From contig JAFDCW010000303.1 of assembly GCA_019312705.1 (NCBI GenBank), positions 1-7,590 of the forward strand: a DNA stretch of 7,590 nt. Reading direction: 5' to 3'. This DNA is from Deltaproteobacteria bacterium (GTDB taxonomy: Bacteria > Myxococcota > Polyangia > Polyangiales > B10-G4). The translations under genes were made by a program, and so were the position numbers. The notes beneath the pieces are model-generated. The model saw only the letters and a list, made by a program, of their open reading frames with translations, was not told where the DNA came from and did no database searches. How positions within the stretch are numbered: the first letter of the stretch is position 1; each line of letters opens with the position of its first letter. Shown here piece after piece: positions 4,501-7,590 of the stretch.

Positions 4501-7410
4501 GCGTTCGATGTCCTCGGTGGCGGTAGCCCACATGAGGCGCTGGGTGGCGGGGAGCGGGTCGAGAGGCGATACGCCGCACCAGGTTTCGATGGCCTCGTCG
4601 CGCTCTTCCCGAAGGCCCGCCGAAGCCGCGGCCTCGGCCAGCCGGGCGAGGAGCGGGGCCGAGTCGCCGAAGCAACTCCGGGCGGCGAGCAGCGCCTCGA
4701 CTCGTTCTTCTCTGCCCATCGGGTCGAGGTGGCGAAGGAGGAGCGAGGCGGGCCGGGCACTGTCCGGGGCGAGGGCGAGGGCCCGGCGCGCCGCCGTGAT
4801 GGCTCCTTCGACGTTGCCTACGGCCTCCTCGGCGACCGCGAGTTGCGCGGTGAGATGGGCCGTTTCCCGCGGGCCTTGGGCGGCGTCGAGGCGGAACTCG
4901 AGGGCTCGGATGATGATCTCCGGTTCCTCGGAGGCCATCGCGGAGTGACCCAGGCGAAGGAGCGCTTCTGTATCGTCCGGGGTGATGCTGAGGAGAATGC
5001 GCGCGGTGTCGGCGGATGCCTCGTGGAGCCCGTCACGGAAGGTGAGGCGCACGATGCGTCGCAGCAGCCGGAGCTTTTCCGTCGTCGAGTCTACTGCTGT
5101 GAGGCGTCGGGTCGCGTGGGCGAATTGGTCGTCGTCTGCGGCTGCGGTCCAGGCGAGGCGCTCGTAGGCAGTGGCTGCCATGGCGTCCCCAGGGTCGTCG
5201 GCGAGGGCCTCTGCATAGAGCTGCATGGCCCGCTTCCGGTCGTGCGGCTGCGTGCGCAGGAGAGAGGCGAGGCGACGGGAGGCTTCGGTGCGCTCGTCAG
5301 AAGATGCGCCTTCGAGTTCGCGCTCCGCGGAGCTGATCGCGTCCCGTTCGACCTGGGCCCGCTCGTTGAGGTGGGCGAGGGACGAGTCGTCCAGGCCGCC
5401 GTCCTGAATGGCCCGGGAGAGTTCGGAGAAGGCCCACAACGCCCGCGCCGCCCCATCCTCGCTTTCGTTTGCTCGCATGCCGAGCTCTGCCAGGAGACCA
5501 GCCCGGGCGTCGCCATCGACGGATCGCGCGGCGCGCTCGATGGCGTCGAGGGAAAGGTGCGGGTCACCCGCCGCGCCGGCGACTTCGTCTAGGAGCCCGA
5601 GCGCTTCGCCCCCCGACGGCTCGGCTCGAAGGGCGTCGCTGAGCAGGGCGGCTATGTAGTCGAGGTCCGTTCCGGCTGCACGGTGGGCATTCGCTGACCG
5701 AATCAGCCAGCGGGCGCGACGGTCGGCGGAGCAGCCCCGGGAGATTGACTCGGCGGCGATGGCGACAGCGAGAGAAGTGCTCGATGCTTCCAGGGCGCTT
5801 AGGAGCGGCTCGTACACCGACTCGTCGTCAGGCTCGCCGTGGTGAAGGTTGGTGAGCAGAGTCGCCGCAACGTCTGCCTGATCGGAGCGCAAGGCACGCT
5901 CGGCCCCCTCGCGACGCAGGGACCGTGCGAGGTCCGAGGACGATACCGAGTCTGCTGCTTCGGCCAGCACGCCGACCGCGGTTGCTGGGTAGCCATCGGC
6001 GGAGAGGGCCGTGGCGTACTCGCTCACCACGAGGGGGTCATTTGACCGGGCCGCGTAGGCCCAGGCGAGAAGGGCGCGGGCTCGGCCCGGTTGGTCGCCC
6101 ACCAGGAAACGGGCCGCGCGCTGGGCCTCGCGGAGGGCTCGTTTGGTGTCTCCGCTGAGGCGGAGCACCTCGGCCGCGAGCTCGAGGGGCTCGGCTCCTC
6201 CGCCATGACGAGCGGCCTTCGTGAGCGCGTCGACGCAGGTCGCCGTGTCTCCGGCCCGGAGGGCCGTTCGCGCTAGGCGCATGAGCGTGGGGCGGCGGTA
6301 TGCTTCGTTGCCGGTATTGAGCAGCGCTTGGTCGTAGGCGACCGAGAGGTCGAGATCCGCGACGGCTGCACAGAGAATGGCGCTCTGTTCGAGAGCGACC
6401 ACATCCGACGGGTCCGCAGCCGCGGCTTCGCGGTATGCCCGGCAGGCCTCGGAAAGGGAGGCAAACTCCGTCTGCCACACGCGTGCGAGATCCCGAAAGG
6501 CCGCGGCCCGCTCGTGTCCGGGAGCCTCCCGCTGTTCGAGGGCGTGGATTCGTGCCTCGAGGGGGGCCAGGGGATCGTCGAGGGTGCCCGTGACCGGGGA
6601 GAGGCGAGGTTCGCCGCGGGGGGCCGCTCCGGGGGCGATTGCTGCTCCGGGATGGAGGTGAGAATGGGCGACGGGCGATTGAGCGGTTGGTGGAGCGAAG
6701 GAAGGTTGGGACTCCGGCCCGGGGGGGGCCGGGGCGTTGGGGTTCACGATGCGCGCAACGCCGGCCCGGACGAGGGCTGCGATGGTCGCCGCGGTCGCGG
6801 GATGGCGCCTCAGCAGTGTGCTTATCGTCGGAGCTTCGCCGTCGGCATCCGCGATGGTCGACCACGCGATGGCGGTGTCTCGATGGGGCCCATCCTCCCA
6901 CTCGAAGGTATCGCCGGGCCGGGCTCCGACGAGCCCGGCGTCTCCGCGGGCCGCGCGCCGCGCGAGGGCGTCGAGGACGAGGGGAAAGAGGGGCACGACA
7001 TCAGCTTGCTCGTCGTGGCCCGCGTCGGGAACGAAGGCAGCAGGGGTGGCCCCGTCGTCCTCGAATTTGGCGATGCCACGGACGAGGCGGTCGAGCCACA
7101 TTGCGCGTCGCGCATCGCCTAAGGCTTCCGAGTCGATGTCGCCGAGCCGGCGGAGCGCATCATCGATAGACCCCCCCGATGCTTTCGCGTCTTCGCGGGC
7201 ACTTTCGAGGACCTTGGAATCGACGAGGCCGACTCGGGCGACGAAGGCATCGAACGAGATGTCGCCTGCGGCCGGATGCATGCCGACCGCGGCCCCCCTC
7301 TGGAGCACCACACGCCGTCCCCCGATCTCGATGCTGCCATCAGCACCTCGATCCGATAGGTCTAGCAGGAGCCGCGCGATGGGGCTCGGCGCAAGCCCTT
7401 CGCCGTCCAT
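1543..7410 (-). CDS. Giant TPR-repeat protein with DUF4388/PATAN-like N-terminus and acidic Asp-repeat linker
   Basis: This gene encodes 1955 residues, ATG at 7410 to TGA at 1543-1545. It has no signal peptide or transmembrane segment, so it is probably cytoplasmic. Residues about 5-222 resemble DUF4388/PATAN: IARLLLDLSDRGADGSIEIG, a VVLQRGAAVGM strand pair, then two helices around GLVDSKVLESAREDAKASGG and a LGDIDSEALG repeat. Residues 223-280 are a Pro/Ala hinge. From about 285 to 1505 there are helical TPR-like repeats; clear units are at 709-742 (ending in ADDPGD) and 1273-1305 (AGDLPGALDAYIKAFDLSPG). Residues 1510-1745 are a low-complexity linker with an Asp-Thr/Asp-Ser run (1525-1560), three PGTGP-type repeats and PPPP (1669-1672). 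Residues 1746-1955 form a C-terminal domain with LLWEGAAPLFR (1865-1875), also known to me from long myxobacterial TPR proteins. The end after PPAIIV (1932-1937) looks truncated. DUF4388 often occurs in myxobacterial signalling and motility proteins, so a scaffold role is plausible but unproven. No ribosome binding site is visible before the ATG. Confidence 0.9.
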   Translation of the reverse strand: MDGEGLAPSPIARLLLDLSDRGADGSIEIGGRRVVLQRGAAVGMHPAAGDISFDAFVARVGLVDSKVLESAREDAKASGGSIDDALRRLGDIDSEALGDARRAMWLDRLVRGIAKFEDDGATPAAFVPDAGHDEQADVVPLFPLVLDALARRAARGDAGLVGARPGDTFEWEDGPHRDTAIAWSTIADADGEAPTISTLLRRHPATAATIAALVRAGVARIVNPNAPAPPGPESQPSFAPPTAQSPVAHSHLHPGAAIAPGAAPRGEPRLSPVTGTLDDPLAPLEARIHALEQREAPGHERAAAFRDLARVWQTEFASLSEACRAYREAAAADPSDVVALEQSAILCAAVADLDLSVAYDQALLNTGNEAYRRPTLMRLARTALRAGDTATCVDALTKAARHGGGAEPLELAAEVLRLSGDTKRALREAQRAARFLVGDQPGRARALLAWAYAARSNDPLVVSEYATALSADGYPATAVGVLAEAADSVSSSDLARSLRREGAERALRSDQADVAATLLTNLHHGEPDDESVYEPLLSALEASSTSLAVAIAAESISRGCSADRRARWLIRSANAHRAAGTDLDYIAALLSDALRAEPSGGEALGLLDEVAGAAGDPHLSLDAIERAARSVDGDARAGLLAELGMRANESEDGAARALWAFSELSRAIQDGGLDDSSLAHLNERAQVERDAISSAERELEGASSDERTEASRRLASLLRTQPHDRKRAMQLYAEALADDPGDAMAATAYERLAWTAAADDDQFAHATRRLTAVDSTTEKLRLLRRIVRLTFRDGLHEASADTARILLSITPDDTEALLRLGHSAMASEEPEIIIRALEFRLDAAQGPRETAHLTAQLAVAEEAVGNVEGAITAARRALALAPDSARPASLLLRHLDPMGREERVEALLAARSCFGDSAPLLARLAEAAASAGLREERDEAIETWCGVSPLDPLPATQRLMWATATEDIERLRHAIVHALGAHGVEERAIISALKRLVAVAGADIGAPLALRAVDRLGHRSSRIVRYARTLADGAGSPEPRVAALERSIALADTEDALPHLEALAELYRRVDRRAAEARALLRVLSVDARHEQALDRLAEIYATSGETGRLLAVLALRLDAAEDIDDRGECLLDLAVASLERAGDLQRAAGFVERFVDEGDGDPEAARRAACAVAGVAGTQSTVTVLCQAAMALPPVSATAGSLFEQAIALAEADGSHQQLAFEVASEALAHCPRSAPILVSYERLALGLGETEAAQATYRELADRAMGRHGRRALFYREARFIEQAGDLPGALDAYIKAFDLSPGAGVVYKAAVRLSTQLGDYRALARITETLALSLRHPDARLEMLVRAAGLYERSLDDPAKAFEVLFGALEQLGKRELLDDLRRLAGIVESKNGDEGRAARTRLVELFRHRAEQAWDDEDRAKQLLDVAEILWSDAGAHDEARATMENALTLVEGADVEDDVRARFFAQVAEWLVEEAPTEATEKMQRALDLAPDDNVVQRLSVELGVTPNSTTAPKTHTNADTDSDTDSDTDSDTDTDTDSDPDSDSDSDSDSDSDTGWDPEPDTDAPSDTPSNAEIDDPERRMAVVPEEPETPRRTTPGTGPQDEFPEDGGRQTQPGTGPREEDGVADGDGHQTSPGAGPGRRARLGPRMGPGPSSHGVAGATKPPPPFAAGNFSDPPATQDYAQVADAADSSVEQAEAGTDTATDVGPEVSSQPEVHADPDQSPEASNDAGRMNFRPSVIDDEEMRLRSAMAQNDLDAAARLGPKLAEDPTRRREAVDVLLWLVRRDPSRTAMLRLLASVAAEIEATAVAQTTADIVSLFDSKVAPPGHGALVDVSAYIEQADLAVRGTALDSAGVLFSLLWEGAAPLFRLSAQDAGTSGLTPLSPLSPTRLATAYAHALRVLSPGEVSLYVKPSDGRDIQVVATHPPAIIVKASAETESQQCPPSAATR
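2470..2619 (-). repeat. Three degenerate PGTGP-type repeats in the TPR protein linker
   Basis: Residues 1598-1647 contain three copies of a roughly 18-20 residue unit: R-T-T-PGTGP-Q (from 1599), R-Q-T-Q-PGTGP-R (from 1616) and H-Q-T-S-PGAGP-G (from 1636). Each of the first two is followed by an acidic, Gly-rich spacer. The prolines opening the three cores are at 1602, 1620 and 1640. This looks like duplication within a disordered linker; no binding partner can be inferred. Confidence 0.6.
2731..2838 (-). repeat. Short tandem repeat encoding 18 Asp-X pairs (X = Thr, Ser or Pro)
   Basis: In the coding direction the array consists of 18 six-base units, GAC or GAT followed by ACC, TCG or one CCG. 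It encodes residues 1525-1560 of the TPR protein as alternating DT and DS, then mostly DS. The first half contains a 12-base period (GAC ACC GAC TCG), while the second half is mainly GAC TCG with two GAT TCG units. Because the unit is six bases, gain or loss of units keeps the frame. The encoded segment is strongly acidic and surely disordered. Such Asp-rich runs can bind calcium or act as spacers, but here the role is unknown. Confidence 0.9.
6721..6728. repeat. G8 homopolymer tract inside the TPR gene
   Basis: Eight consecutive G bases on the given strand (C8 in the coding direction) encode part of the Pro-rich hinge at residues 228-230, directly after the N-terminal domain. A one-base slip would frameshift the gene here and leave only that domain. 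Runs of seven occur at 7171-7177 and 1916-1922 in the same gene. In GC-rich DNA such runs can arise by chance. Confidence 0.5.
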
Positions 7411-7419
7411 GACGCGGAG

Positions 7420-7428
7420 ACCATACCA
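7420..7428 (-). promoter_or_regulatory. Possible extended -10 element just upstream of the TPR gene
   Basis: On the minus strand the sequence TGGTATGGT fits an extended -10 (TG-N-TATnnT). No acceptable -35 is seen at 16-18 bases. Predicted +1 would be near 7413, three bases before the ATG at 7410, so the transcript would be almost leaderless. It lies in the 37-base gap after the upstream gene, so readthrough from that gene is an equally good explanation for expression. Confidence 0.25.
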
Positions 7429-7447
7429 GAAAAGAGGGCGGGAACCC

Positions 7448-7590
7448 CTATTCGATGTGCACGAAGTACGGCATCGTCAGGTGGACCCGCTCGTGTCCCA
7501 TGAAGGCTGGCGCCATTTCGACGACCCGCCCCATCGGGCCAGCCATGGCGGCGGCCTCCCGAATCAGGGCTTGGCTGCGCTCTCCCGGGG
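7448..7590 (-). CDS. C-terminal 46 residues of an unidentified protein (5' end outside window)
   Basis: On the minus strand the frame is open from the window edge to a TAG at 7448-7450. The visible end contains ALIREAAAMAGPMGRVVEM followed by a compact hydrophobic/aromatic end, HLTMPYFVHIE. The composition and codon use match the neighbours and the stop lies 37 bases before the TPR gene's ATG, so this is most likely a real upstream gene of the same operon. The piece looks like the end of a folded soluble protein, with no membrane segment visible, but I do not recognise the family. Confidence 0.65.
   Translation of the reverse strand, partial: PGERSQALIREAAAMAGPMGRVVEMAPAFMGHERVHLTMPYFVHIE

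Noticed and set aside
3394..5592. A 732-residue open frame on the + strand opposite the TPR gene
   Set aside because: It lies wholly antisense to the TPR coding sequence, has composition-driven Gly/Arg/Glu content and shows no recognisable domain. Long antisense frames are expected opposite GC-rich codons.
6328..7122. A 264-residue + strand frame opposite the N-terminal part of the TPR gene
   Set aside because: It is fully antisense to the DUF4388-like and early TPR region, and has Gly/Arg-rich low-information sequence.

Overview
This window is GC-rich bacterial chromosomal DNA with tightly packed genes. The best guess for its source is the Myxococcota/Bradymonadales branch (former Deltaproteobacteria), or a relative. 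Three things suggest this: a giant cytoplasmic TPR protein that appears to start with a DUF4388/PATAN-like domain, a long Asp-Thr/Asp-Ser low-complexity linker in it, and a secreted-looking protein ending in a cysteine-rich CCFPGQD-type tail. The assignment rests on recognition of these features, not on a search.

Layout from left to right. (1) Positions 2-436, + strand: the last 144 residues of a protein, probably exported, with five cysteines near its end. (2) Positions 437-521: a short intergenic stretch with a small hairpin just after the stop codon and a sigma70-like promoter. The predicted transcription start of this promoter falls on the next gene's ATG. (3) Positions 522-1202, + strand: a complete 226-residue DUF2293 protein. 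A perfect 12-bp inverted repeat lies inside its last codons. (4) Only two bases separate its stop codon from that of the convergent minus-strand gene. (5) Positions 1570-1205, minus strand: a 121-residue protein (113 if it starts at the internal ATG) that overlaps the end of (6). (6) Positions 7410-1543, minus strand: a 1955-residue TPR protein covering about three quarters of the window. (7) Positions 7590-7448, minus strand: the last 46 residues of an unrecognised protein, 37 bases upstream of the TPR gene.

Genes 7, 6 and 5 run in the same direction with a 37-base gap and then an overlap, so they probably form one transcription unit. The TPR protein has an N-terminal domain (about 5-222), a Pro/Ala-rich hinge, roughly 1,200 residues of TPR-like helical repeats, an acidic and then Pro/Gly-rich linker (about 1510-1745) and a C-terminal domain. 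The small downstream protein looks like the final piece of that C-terminal domain, as seen in longer related TPR proteins, now encoded as a separate overlapping gene. The TPR protein is probably a cytoplasmic scaffold, but its partners cannot be read from this sequence. The long open frames opposite it are shadows of its GC-rich codon pattern.

I see no mobile element, RNA gene, CRISPR array or clear defence system. The most unusual points are the split C-terminal domain, the in-frame 6-bp-period Asp repeat, the palindrome at the convergent junction, and the leaderless or near-leaderless start contexts of two genes.
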